This document shows, piece after piece, positions 48,707 through 59,484 of a stretch of DNA of 64,000 nucleotides. Numbering within the stretch: the first letter of the stretch is position 1; each line of letters starts with the position of its first letter. The stretch is from Cenococcum geophilum 1.58 (lineage: Eukaryota; Ascomycota; Dothideomycetes; Gloniales; Gloniaceae). The position numbers and the translations under genes were made by a program. The stretch lies in assembly GCA_001692895.1 (NCBI GenBank), contig KV748243.1, positions 751,248 through 815,247 of the forward strand. The letters are read 5' to 3'. A model generated the notes under the pieces. The model searched no databases and was not told where the DNA came from. It saw nothing but the letters and a program-made list of their open reading frames with translations.

Positions 48707-50834
48707 TTTTTTTTATTTTTTATATCCGTTGTATTATACTACATACAATACTGCGCATGCAGCCTCTGGGCTATGGCGCTATAGTTCTATATACATAAAT
48801 CCTTTCTAGGCAGCTTAATATATACTAGTAGCTATGTCCTAGTAGTTTATAAACCCCTAAATTAGGAGTTTATAGTTTCCTAGTAAAATTACTAAGATAC
48901 TACAACTACTAGGGAATAAGAAAATGGTAAGAAAAACTATAAGAAATCCTAACCCCTGTCCCTGTCCTTTTGCAATTTATTTCCGTCCTTTTGCTCTCTA
49001 CTATCTTTTAACCTAAAAGCCTAGTAGGAGTTACCTCCTTCTAGACTCCTATTAATTTTATTCTTCTATAGAATCTTCTACACCAGTACTATATACTAGT
49101 TTAGCTGCTCTAAGATTCTCGCAGTCTCTGCTATTAGCAAAGTGTTTTTCTTTACAATTAATGCAAAGAGAGGTGGTATGCTTGCAAGGCCTGCCGCTTA
49201 TTAAGCAGGTAGGACAGCAGTGGTCTTTAGATAGATGTGCAGCCGCACAATATCTATAGGCCCTAGTAGAGCATCTGTCTCCTATATGGCCAAATTTTTG
49301 GCAGCTATTACACTGCGTAGTAGGAGAAACTTCGAGGTATTTTACTACCTTAGTAGCTATACCTGCAATTGATATCTCTTTTTACTTAAGGATTTCTTGT
49401 CTTTTTTCTTCGTTCTCTACAGTAAAAACTATAGAGCCAAATCTGGTCTATGGATCGTGTCTTTTTACACTAAATAAGATCCATTTAGGTAGTCCTTATA
49501 TCCTTATAGGATTAAAAGTCTCTATTTCTTCTTTTAAAAGCTTAGAGCCTCCTTCTCCTAAGAAAGGTAGGGTAGGAACCCTATAGGCTATAATTTAAAC
49601 CCATAGTTCTAGTTTTTGTTCTCTTTAAAAGGTAAAGCAGTTATGCCAGATTTCCTTATATTTAACTAGGAAATCTGCATTATACTCTTCCATAGTCATA
49701 AGGAGAATATTTTATTTTCCTTTAGTTCTAGCTATAGATGCTAAAACCAGTTTTTCTACTTGCAGTTTTAATGCAAATAGTTAATTAACTTTGTTTCGTA
49801 TAGAGAAGGTATCTAGAGGTTAGTCCTTTTGGTCTGTAATTAGGACTAGCTTTCTTTCTTATAGCNACTTTTTCTTACTTCTAGTAGAAGTAGAAGGAGT
49901 AGGAAATGGTAGTNACGAGNAGGGTAGAGAGGACGAAGTAGGGAGGTCCTTTTTTAGCCTCTNTGCGTAGGTTTCTTTAGTAGGGGCTACCTCCTTACGG
50001 AGAGCTCTTACTTCTTCAACTAGTCCTTTTAGGACATCTTTTGTCTTTTCTTTTCCTTTTATAAAGGGATTTTCTCCTACTAGGATACTACGTGTATAGT
50101 CCTCTAGCTATTTAACTTATTCCTTTTTATCTTCTTCTTCTTCTTCTTCTAGCCCTTTATAGGCCTGGATTAGGCTATCTAGAGCCTTTTATAGGTGTTG
50201 TTCTGGAGAAAGGGGAGAGAAAGATATACTAGGTATACCAGCCGTGAAAGTCATCAGTTTGGTTGTCTTTTTTGCAGGTTTTTGGTTTTCTTTTTTAGTA
50301 GAAAGACTGAGGATGTCCTCTTTTTTCTCCTGTCCCAAATAGGCCAGGAGAAGGAGAAGGGCTAGAAAAGGTGAATGTAGATATAGACTCATTATCACTT
50401 ATTTCTATAGGAGGTTTCTTTTTAGGCCTACCGGGCCTTGGCATTATGTCTCTAATAGGGGGGTTTTCCTAGTTTTTACTATCCTTATACCCTTTCTCCT
50501 TACTAATCCTACTAGAAGATTTCTGGGGAGATTAGGCTAAGAGGTAGTAGGGAAACTAGCCCCTATTTTGTAGTTTTGGTATTAGTAGTATTGGTAATAG
50601 TAGTAGTAGTTTTGGTGTTCCTGTCCGTGCCTCGCTTATAAGCTAGGGCCACCCTTAGAGAAATTTTTCTGTTGGGAGAAAGGGGGTAAAACGACAAATA
50701 AATCCACCTCTAGCTCGCTAGGCAGTAGGAATTAGGTCTTAAAAGTTAGAAAATCGATTGTTTTTGATGGTAAGATGGGTATGCGTAAGTTTTGGAGTAT
50801 AGCGCTACCTTTTGGTAAGGTTGCATATGTGGTA
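48707..50834 (-). mobile_element. LINE derivative carrying only ORF1 (copy 2)
   Basis: Near-complete counterpart of 36600-38825 with the same two ends. Target duplication GGTCTTTAGGCGGGG (48690-48704) against GGTCTAGGCGGGG (50837-50849), two bases apart in length. The tail is T-rich on the plus strand. No endonuclease or RT is present. It sits in the gypsy gag region. Confidence 0.82.
49070..50445 (-). pseudogene. Gag-like ORF1 with CCHC zinc knuckles (copy 2)
   Basis: Starts near 50444 (MPRPGRPKKKPPIEISDNES). An acidic poly-Glu/Arg segment lies near 50150. It ends with a better-preserved Cys/His block: CQKFGHIGDRC (about 49290), then CAAAHLSKDHCCPTC and CINCKEKHFANSRDC (about 49240-49115). 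This is the multi-knuckle nucleic-acid-binding ORF1 of fungal LINEs. Nonsense changes and probable frameshifts are present; ambiguous bases occur at about 49866-49963. Confidence 0.78.
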
Positions 50835-50849
50835 AAGGTCTAGGCGGGG

Positions 50850-52203
50850 GTTTACAGTAGCGATCTAATTTAGTCGTTATTTAATCCTCCGTATAGCTGC
50901 TACTATATTATAAACATTATTATAGTTATGGCTGGCGGCTGCGTAACTAAGGCGATAAGTGACTTTTTTAAGGAGATCTTTCTAGTCTTTAGTATTGTCT
51001 TGGGCGAGGGCTTTAGTATATTCCTAGAATTTAACATAGAACTCATTAAATAATTTAGTAGGGCTTATCTTTAGGGCACGTAGTTTAGCTCGGTTGGTGG
51101 CTAATAGGTTATAGTCGCAGTATATTAGATTAAGATCGTTAAGGACTTCTTAGTAGGACTGCCACTTTTAGGGGCTATTGGTCTCCCATTAGGCGAAGAG
51201 TCTATTAAATAGTGTACCCTTTATTTGCCTAATAATGTAGCCAATCTTAGTATCTTTTATAGGAAAAAGGTAGGCGCTCTAAGTTAGTTTCTTGCGGATT
51301 TACATCTTCTAGTAGCTGTATTCTTTACGGTCTCCTTAGAAAACTAGGGGATTAAGGTAACGTGCATTAGACCCTATAGTAGCAGCTTAGGTTTAGTCGT
51401 TATAGCTTTTATTATTGCTTTAGTAGGGGTTCCCGTTAGGTAAGGCTGCTCGGCGCTAACCCTCTATTAAGTATTAAGTAGGTAAAGTTGCCGGGGGCGT
51501 AAAGACTTAAGTGGCGTTATATGCAGTAGAGAGGTATCTAGCGTTATTACAAATGTGCTTATTAAGCTAAGATTATAGATATTTAATTATGCCTTTTTTT
51601 TTAGTAACCGTAGCAATAAGTGCAATCTTAGCCTTCTTTAACTATTAGACGTCGCGTTTAGATACGCGGAGGTTATTTTTAGTTTCTTAACGCGTGTTAT
51701 CGGCGAGCGCCTCGCGAGCTTATAGGTCTTAGATAATATCGCGATCTTAGACAGTACGTATCTTGGCTTGTGTAAGCTTTAGGTAGTAGTTCTATAGAAG
51801 GCGGTAGTATTTATTAGGTTCTTATGCTACTATTTTTACAAACGTCTCGGCGTCTTATATTTTAATTTTAATAGGTAGTAGCCCTTCTGCTTGCTTATCC
51901 GTAGTTATATAGTTAATAAAAGATAAGACATTATTAGTGTCTATCTCCTTAGGGGTTAAGGCTAGGGCTGATAAATCAAATTCTCCTAGGATTAATTGGC
52001 GTTGTAGGTTAAGTATAGGTATTGGATTGTTCTTTAGGTTTAATATAGTGGCTAGTAAGGAATATTGTCTTACTATTATAGGTTCCTTAGAAGTATAAAG
52101 TAAGGTAACTTATAGGCACGCTACTTTTAGTAGCGCCTATAGTATTACAGAGACGTAGAATTAGTTGTAGGCTAGGTGTCGGTGGTAAAAAGGCGCAACG
52201 TAA
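50850..52203 (-). pseudogene. Gypsy gag, 5' part
   Basis: Right of the LINE derivative and left of the 5' LTR, in gag position. RIP stops are too dense for a precise start. No motif beyond general gag-like helices could be read; the call is mainly positional. Confidence 0.5.
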
Positions 52204-52395
52204 TATCATAGGACGGGGCAGTGGCTACAAGACGTATGTATTCAAGGAGTCTATAAGATGTTACGCGATCAATCATAAGGGTCAAGGGCGTAAGGAGGTA
52301 ATATACCTACGCGTAGCTGACATAAGCTATACGCGAGGTATACGCGAGAGCACGGGGCTCTCCTATGGAGGCCCCTGCGGTAGGGTTCCGTAACA
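52204..52395 (-). repeat. Gypsy 5' LTR (right)
   Basis: 192 bp, matching 43906-44097 with scattered transitions; TSD CTTAT follows at 52396-52400. Confidence 0.92.
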
Positions 52396-52400
52396 CTTAT

Positions 52401-55400
52401 ATAGTAGTCGTACATAGAACTTACGGTTTAGGTTTATAGTGGACTGGACGTAGGCTTATAAGATATCTCGGAGGTAGAGTTGTGTCTGCAGTAGCATAGC
52501 AGCAATATAGAGAATTAGCCGCTAGCTAACCCGTTAAATTATTAGTAACTAAATAAGGATTAGCTCTTTCTTTAAATTATTATAAGCCTATATAATAAGT
52601 CGTGATTTCTTAAAGGCTCTATTAGTTCCCTTATTCTTAATCTTATTAATAAACCGTAAGTTAAAGAGTCTGACCCCCTTTGGTATATCGTATAGCTTAA
52701 TAATCTTAAAGACGCCTTTCTTAAGTAGGCCTGTGACCTCCTTTTATTATAAAGCGCTGAATTAGGTATTATTATCGTTCTATAAGTAAATAGCGATATT
52801 AGTAATATCTGCAATATTACCTGTAAAAGCACCTATATTTATCGTAGCGTCTATAGTAGCCGTGTCTGTAACGGCCGTAAGTAATAGGTATTTATAGGGG
52901 CGACCTCTGCCTTACTTTAGCGGTAGCTATAGTTCGGCTTTAGGTAACGATTAAGGTTTAGCTAGTGAAGGTACTAGTTTAGCTAATTTAATAGGCTCTC
53001 GTGGTTTAACTAGGTCTTATAGGTCTAGTAGGTAAGATTTTATAACCGTAGAGCGGAAGGTTATAGGCCTATTTAGTAGCTTTACGGTATAGGTCTTACC
53101 GTTAACGGTAAGTAGCGTATATAGCCTATCCCAATAATTACTCTGGCTAGTATTACCTTCTCTTTAGACTAAGATAGGTGAACCAGGTGGGAGGCTATAA
53201 ATAGCGTTAGTTTATGGTCCGTTTCGTATATTAAGAGCGTTAGCGATCTATCGTTTAGCTTATAGCTTCTAGATTTCTACTATTGCTTTTTTAATAGCCG
53301 TAGCTTGCTATATAACTAAAGGTAATAGCGCGTCCGATTTAACCATTCAAGGGTAGGCTCCGAAGACTAGGAGTATAGGGATTAGGCCTTCTGGGCCAGC
53401 CGTATTATTAATAGCTTTAAAGGCCATTTGTAGGGCCATCTCCTTACTAATTTTAGGGATTTTAGTTATAATGATTTGGTAGGCTCATTATAGCGGACTG
53501 TAGTAGCGCTCTACCATTCTAATGGAATTGTGTAATTTGACTAAAACTAACTTTGTGGTTACTCCCATAGTGGCAGCGTAGTGCTTAAACTCCTTACTAA
53601 TAAAGTTCTTTCTGGCGTCTGTGGTAATTAGGTCTAGTAGTCCTAAGTAGCTATTAATCTAGTATATCCGTAGAATGTCCTAAGTGTGCTTAGCGCTAAT
53701 ATCTTATAGCTATCTACCAGCTTAAAATTAAGTTGCTTCGTCAACTATGTGTAGTAGGGGAAAGCCGCTGATATATATAATATTAATAATAATATTGTAA
53801 TTAAAATTAATGTTATCTTATAGGGTAAAGCGAAATCTACCTGGAGATCTGTTATACTTCTAGCAATAGTAGCAGAGTCTAGTTAGCTCTTTAATAGCAG
53901 ATCTATTAGTGTTATAGCCGTAGCTAGCCTTATTAAGAAGCTTTTACAGTTTATTAACTAACGGGTAACTAAATTAATAGTATAGACGTTGTAGTTCCAC
54001 GTTAGTTAAGTAGTAAGGGTTTATATTAAAAGACTTAACTAAATAGGACTGTAAGGAGAAGCTCTATAAGAGAAATGGGTAGCTAAATCGTCTAACTACT
54101 AGCACCCTTTTAGTGCGAGTAATAATGACGTCCTTTAGGTTATCGTATTTAATATAAAGTCTATCTATATCTGCTAAGCAAAGTAGGAAAGAGGTATCTA
54201 CTTTAATAATATGGAATTATATCTTGCCTATAGGGCTGTTAACGTCTATAGTTTTAATAGACGTAGATACTCTAATTTCGAATTAGACAGTTACTTAACT
54301 CTTAGTTAACGTGTTAAGACTTACAGACTTATCTACGGCCTATAGAGCTTAGAATTAGCTATAGCCAGCCATAGACTTACGCGAAGTACCTATATTAATT
54401 ATAATTCCTATAAAGACCGTTAAGGTATATTATAACGCTGTAGTTATAGCCGTACTGTAGGTAAATAGGTCGGTCTCCGTATAAGGTTCTGTAGTAAACT
54501 CTATGGTAAGTTCTAAAGCCATAAGCAAGTATATATAAGCCTTATTAGCTAGCTCTACGCTTATAGAGGTTACTTTCTTTATAGTAAGTGTTCTAAAGGT
54601 AGTAATATAGGCAGAACTATTGTTAGGTTCTCCGGCATCGTTTCTAGAGTCGTTAGCGTCTTCAGCGTCTTATATATAGGCTTTAAAGTCTAAATTATCG
54701 TCTTTATCTTTTTCGCAAGCAGCGACGTATTGCTTAAAGTAGTTGTCAAAGTTACCTTTATTACGGCCCTTAATATTAGTAAAGCGTCTCTTATAATCGT
54801 CTCTAGACCGATTACGCTCCTCCTCTATATGTTTCTATAAACGGCAGTCCTCCTTCTTATAAACGTAGCACTTGGCCTTTAGTCTACCGTTAGTTCTATA
54901 GGGGCGATTGCTGCCGTAGCGGTTAGTATTTTGGTCTCAATTCTAGTTATTTTAGTAGTAGCGTTAATCTGTAAAAAAAAGCTTAGTAAGACGATCTTAT
55001 TAAGGCCTATAGGGGGTGTTCTTTTTCCCACGTAATAATGGAGGATTATAGTTTACTAATTAACTAAGAGAGGTCTTCTAAAGGGTTAGAGACAGTAATA
55101 TAGCATACTAGTACTCCCTAGTAAGCAGTAATTAGCTTATTTATAAAAACATAGTTTATACGGAAGTCTAGGTATAGTCCATAACGTTATTTTAGTAGCT
55201 TGTTTATAAGCAGTTGAAAGTTCTAATAGATTAACTTATTAGGGTTCTCGTCCATAACTCCTTAGAGGGTCATACTATTCCACTCTATAAGGTTCTTACG
55301 GTAGTATTCTAGCCCTTTAAAGAACTATTATATGTAGTTACAGGCTTTCGTAAAAGGTCTTAACTTAAGGTTACTATTATAGTAGTGGTCCTAAGTAAGC

Positions 55401-55650
55401 CCTTTTAGTATACTAGGGGATGCTACTATATAGCCTTCTAGTGGCAAGCCAGATCTCTTGCAGATATTGTAGAAGATAATTAACTTAAAGTTAAAGCTAT
55501 TACTAACTCCATCATACTTTTGGTCGTCTATGTAGATCTTTATAATTATAGCCACCTCCTTACTATATCTAGGCCCTTGCCTAGGTCCTTACTCTATACT
55601 AGGCATAACTAGTTTAGGTAGTATATGTGTAGGTAGCTGTTACGGCTGCT
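52401..55650 (-). pseudogene. Copia gag, integrase and RT 5' part
   Basis: Right to left: gag (about 55650-54800) with KYDGVSNSFNFKLIIFYNIC near 55520, homologous to 5270-5330 of the plus-strand copia. Then the knuckle CYVYKKEDCRLQKH near 54870 (second Cys now Tyr); integrase about 54300-53450 with LITTDARKNFISKEF near 53600; and RT start KKGVFKIIKLYDIPKGVRLFN near 52720-52660. RT continues at 43900 beyond the nested gypsy. RIP-type stops are spread throughout. Confidence 0.85.
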
Positions 55651-55699
55651 ATAGTTGCTGCGACTATAGCAATTAGTTAATAAGAGTGTAGATTTAGTT

Positions 55700-55860
55700 A
55701 TAATTAGAGGATTAAGGACCGGGAGGGGTAGTAGGGGTAGTAGGGGTAGTAATTGGAGTAGCTGGCGGTACAGCAATCGGAGTAGCTAGTAGTATAGTAA
55801 TTGGAGTAGTTAGCAGTATAGTAGTTAGAATAGCTAGTGGAAGAGCTGGTAATGCTTATA
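55700..55860. repeat. Tandem repeat in copia gag leader (GGAGTAGCTRGYRGTA)
   Basis: Imperfect units GGGGTAGTA (three) then ATTGGAGTAGCTAGTAGTATAGTA (five to six). On the minus strand they would encode a Pro/Thr/Ile-rich N-terminal gag repeat. Confidence 0.75.
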
Positions 55861-56361
55861 TAGTTAGTAAGGGACTATAAAAAGGTGTTAACGCCGGTAG
55901 AGCTATAGTAAGCTTATCTAAGGTTAAATTAAGTTAGTCTTGTAGAGCTATAGTGATTATTAGCTTAATATTATTAAGGGCTAGACCAATCTCTTTATCT
56001 ATCCATTTGTAAAACTCTTCTTCTTAAAGGAGGTTAAATAGTGCTTCTAAGATTAAATATCTATTATTATACTTTCCAATATACACTCCTCTCTTAAGTA
56101 GATAAATGCGTAACTTTATTCTTATATTAGTTTGCATGCGTTTAAAATCCTTAGTAGTAAAGCCTTTAAATTCCTCCTTAAATACTATCCATAGTGTGTA
56201 GTCTATAAAGTTCTCCTATATATATACGTAGACCTTTATTACTACGTAGTCTTCTAGCTTATCTTTAGAAGCTATAGCAGTAGTAATTCTATTACTATAC
56301 TTTAATATCTTTTCTTACCACTCTATTGTAGTGTAAAGCAGTATATATTTAGGTGGAGGTT

Positions 56362-56456
56362 ATAAAGGTTTAAGGTTTAAGGTTTAAGATTTAAGGTTTA
56401 AGGTTAAGGTTAAGGTTAAGGGTTAAGGTTAAGGTTAAGATTAAGGTCGAGGTTAA
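56362..56456. repeat. (TTTAAGG / TTAAGG)n array
   Basis: About 14 units of 6-7 bp: first TTTAAGG, then TTAAGG, with one GGGTTAAGG variant. It resembles telomeric repeats but lies inside a retrotransposon leader and is not TTAGGG. Confidence 0.9.
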
Positions 56457-56788
56457 AGGTAGTGTATACGTTCTCTACAGCCGTTGGGCCTGTAAAGTGT
56501 TCTTAGTAAAATTACTATTCTCTTAGTAATCTATTATATTAGCTATAAAGCTAGTATAAATTCTCTTAAGCTTAAGGAAGGTTGTAATCTTCTCTAAGTA
56601 AAGATATAATTCTCTAGGCAATCTAACGCGTTAGTAGTTAAGTTAATACGTAGTCTTAAGCTTTAAGGGTAATATAGCTTTCTCCTTTAATAAAATAGAT
56701 AAGAACTAGGCGATCGTGAACTATTTCTAGTACTACTTCTTAAGCGCTAGCTATTGCGTATTTCCTAATCTATACGTCTACTAATTAG

Positions 56789-56959
56789 TGTTGGTATAAC
56801 TCTCTTTATTAACGTGCACGAATATTACTTATAGTAGTACGTATACGGTGTTGAAGTTAGTAGTTAATTGTTGTTTAGAAGAAAGGGGTTGCTCTAAGGT
56901 TAGATAGTTAGTCTCACTTCGTAGTCCCGTGACTACGTCACATGATTAATGTTCCGACA
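56789..56959 (-). repeat. Copia 5' LTR (right)
   Basis: 171 bp, TGTTGGTATAAC...TGTTCCGACA, followed by TSD TTTAG at 56960-56964. Confidence 0.93.
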
Positions 56960-57267
56960 TTTAGTAAAAGCAAATTTTTATAAGATATTAGATTTTTAAG
57001 AAATATTTTTAATATCTAGTAATAGAAAATATATACTAAGTATAGTAAGTTTTAATAGGAAGGCGGTAAAACCTAGAGGCTTTTAATAAAGGACTATAAA
57101 TTTTAAATACTAAAAAAGTATTGTGATTACTAGATTATATATCTATAAGTAGCTTTAGATGTTTTTTTAAGCTCTAGAATTAATTATGTAACTTTTATAT
57201 AGCATTTTAGCAAAAAGTGTTATTTTTAGCGTGACCTTAGCACGGACACTTTTGACGTAGTACTGTA

Positions 57268-57540
57268 ACCTAAGCTTCTAACTACTTCCCTACTTAAAGA
57301 GGCCGTTTACTACCTAATTTTATAGCCCTCCTTGCCTTTACCGCGCTCGCGCTCCTCCTATTCCCGTCCCTATCTCTATCCCTAATCCCTCTTCTATGCT
57401 ACCCCTTAGTAGTAACAATAATAATAATAACAATAATAGTATTAGCTAGTGGCCTAATCTACTATACGTTTTGCAATGCCTTATATCTTAAACGTTAGCT
57501 AATATAGTATATAGATTACTATTACTATTACTACTACCTC
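57268..57540. other. No recognised gene
   Basis: C-rich, low-complexity sequence (CTCCTCCTATTCCCGTCCC near 57350; AATAATAACAATAAT near 57420) leading into the trinucleotide array. Confidence 0.5.
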
Positions 57541-57548
57541 CTCCTCCT

Positions 57549-57614
<66 letters not shown>
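57541..57614. repeat. (TAC)n / (CTC) trinucleotide microsatellite
   Basis: About 20 uninterrupted CTA/TAC units followed by ACCACCGCCGCTACC; one ambiguous base near 57632. Confidence 0.95.
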
Positions 57615-57619
<5 letters not shown>

Positions 57620-57639
57620 GCCGCTACCGCTNGCGGCCC

Positions 57640-58490
57640 CGCCGCTACCCCTTACTTAGGCTGGCTTTACGGCCGCCTAGTAGATAGACTAATAGCGGCT
57701 CCTATAAAACTAGGCCCTCTATAGAAAGGCTACTATTAACTATATGCCTATAGTTGTAGGTAAATAGTAGTTAGACCTCCTGGCGTTAGTAGGCGCTAAG
57801 AATACCTCTTATATTAGGAGGATTATAGAGATAGAGCTAGGTAAGTAGCTTATAGGAAAGGATTAGTGCTTAGCTTACTAAGTAAGGGATAAGGAGTACT
57901 AAGCCTACTTTAAAAAGGGTTTTTAGTAGGTAAGTAGGCCTAGTAACGCCTATACTCGCTATTATATAACGGCCCGCTCTAGTAGGTATAGTTTATTAAA
58001 GCCGCGTAAGTCCTAAAGAGGCTTATAATTACCACCTCCTTTCCCTTAGCCTCTTCTTTTAAAGGGGCCGCTACTACCTCCTCTAAAAGCTAGGGGTTAA
58101 GGTATAATAGCATAAAAAGGTATAATATAGGATTAACGGCTATAACGGAGACTAGTATATCTTTATAAGTAAGCTTTAGCCTTATTCTAATTGGTTTAAA
58201 TCTTATATAGGTAAAGAAGCCAGTATCCTAGACGGGCTTAACTATAAGTTATCTTTTATAGGCTACTGCGAGGTATTATAAAAGCCTTATTCTACTTCCT
58301 CTCTAAGTTTAGGTTAGAGGGATAGATATAGCGGCTTTAGTATATCCTTTATATGGTAAGCTTTAACGTTATTTTATTTAGTTTAAATCCTATATAGGTA
58401 AAGAAGCTAATATTTTAGGCGGGCCTAACTATAAGGCATTTTTTATAGGTAAGCTTTAACATTATTTTAGTAAAAGCTGGTATTTTAAAA
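57640..58490. other. No recognised gene; degenerate duplications
   Basis: Stops occur in all frames and no domain was identified. Two to three diverged copies of a unit of about 200 bp (landmarks TATAGGTAAAGAAGC and GGGCCTAACTATAAGGC) lie at about 58150-58500. Confidence 0.5.
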
Positions 58491-58494
58491 GGGC

Positions 58495-58690
58495 CTAACT
58501 ATAAGGCGTTACGGGTTAGAATAAGCATAGTGGGCCTTTATCCTAGGGTAAGGTAGATAAAAAGAGTAAGTATAGTAGGCCTCTACTCTAATATAAATAG
58601 ATAAATAGAGTAAGTATAGTGGGCCTCTACTCTAGTATAAATAGATAGAGAAAGTAAGTATAGCGGGCCTCTACTCTAGGGTAGTAGTAT
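58495..58690. repeat. About 45-bp minisatellite (GTAAGTATAGTGGGCCTCTACTCTA)
   Basis: Four units with shared AAGTATAGTGGGCCTCTACT, differing by transitions. Confidence 0.85.
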
Positions 58691-58799
58691 TAAAATAGAG
58701 GTTATTTTTATTCTACCGCTTAAACGTGCCATAACTATTCTTACCCCCTTAAAGTGTATAAGCTTATAGTAGTTTACTAAGACACTAGGGGGATAATAG

Positions 58800-59035
58800 T
58801 AAGGAGCCTAGCGCGCGCTCTAATTGGCTTAAGAGTTTATAGTAGTTTACTAGGAGACCTTAGAGAATAACAATAATAGTAAGGGGCTTAGCGCGCGCTC
58901 TAATTAGCCTAGGAGTTTACAGTAGTTTACTAGGAGACCTTAGGGAATAATAATAATAGTAAGGAACTTAGCGCGCGTTCTAATTGGCTTAGGAGTTTAT
59001 AGTAGTTTACTAGAAGACTATAGGGAATTACGATA
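58800..59035. repeat. About 80-bp tandem repeat with GCGCGCTCTAATTGG
   Basis: Three units (GCGCGC at about 58811, 58892, 58972), each with CTAATTGGCTTAGGAGTTTAT and AGTAGTTTACTAGGAGAC. A fourth, diverged unit lies near 61205-61260. The motif is shared with the arrays flanking the helicase. Confidence 0.88.
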
Positions 59036-59089
59036 CCCGCCTTCTACCCTACTACGCGTAGCATTAGCATTTTATTAGGGTGCTAAGAT

Positions 59090-59405
59090 CCTAGAGGCCT
59101 CCTAATAGGATTTTGATTTTCTTAATCGTCCTAATTATTCTAATAGGCTCCTAGCAGGCTCCTAGTAGGATTTAATTTTCTTAATTATCCTAATAGGCTC
59201 CTAATAGGAACCTATTATTCTAATGCGATCCTAATAGGACCCTACTATCCTAATATGTTCCTAATGCGTTTCTAATAGAACCCTATTATCCTAATACGTT
59301 CCTAATAGGACTCTTTTATCCTAATGCATTCCTAACAGGACTCTATTATCCTAATGCGTTTCTAATAGAACTATTATCCTAATACATTCCTAATAGGAAC
59401 GCCCC
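59090..59405. repeat. CCTAATAGGA / CCTAATGCGTTC minisatellite
   Basis: Repeats of 20-40 bp built from TCCTAATAGGAMCCTATTATCCTAATRCG. Many units are internally palindromic (CCTAATAGG-type). A shorter, related array (TCCTAATAGTCCTAG) lies at 60895-61015. Confidence 0.8.
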
Positions 59406-59484
59406 CTATAAAGCTCTGTATAAAGGTCTATATAAAGCAACATATATTACTATTAGGTCCCCGCTATATTCTTAATAGCCTTTA

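Larger units (their letters stand above)
43906..52395 (-). mobile_element. Minus-strand Ty3/gypsy element nested in copia
   Basis: Two 192-bp LTRs (43906-44097, 52204-52395) that in sense begin TGTTACRGAACC and end CCGTGATA (from TGACA). Perfect TSD CTTAT at 43901-43905 and 52396-52400. It encodes gag, RT, RNase H, integrase and a chromo-like tail, right to left. Net length is about 6.4 kb once the ORF1-only LINE derivative is removed. Confidence 0.95.
42301..56959 (-). mobile_element. Minus-strand Ty1/copia element (host to a gypsy element)
   Basis: Two 171-bp LTRs (42301-42471, 56789-56959; TGTYGGTATAAC...TGTTCCGACA) with TSD TTTAG at 42296-42300 and 56960-56964. The copia polyprotein runs right to left. 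It is interrupted within RT at 43905/52396 by the nested gypsy. Net length is about 6.2 kb. Confidence 0.95.
41831..57265. mobile_element. Short Fot1/pogo-like TIR element (MITE-like), split by 14.7 kb of insertions
   Basis: TIRs share CGTCAAAAGTNTCCGTG: left starts CAGTCCCTCGTCAAAAGT at 41831; right ends ACTTTTGACGTAGTACTG at 57265. TA is duplicated at 41829-41830 and 57266-57267. Without the insertion the element is about 770 bp (41831-42300 plus 56965-57265), AT-rich, without a visible transposase, so it is non-autonomous. Confidence 0.85.

Noticed and set aside
56362..56456. Interstitial telomere
   Set aside because: The unit is TTTAAGG/TTAAGG, not TTAGGG, and the array lies inside a retrotransposon bounded by LTRs; kept only as a curiosity.
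57640..58490. Possible decayed protein gene
   Set aside because: One frame reads reasonably if TAG/TAA are taken as former Trp/Gln, but no motif matches a known family and RIP composition alone can create this impression.
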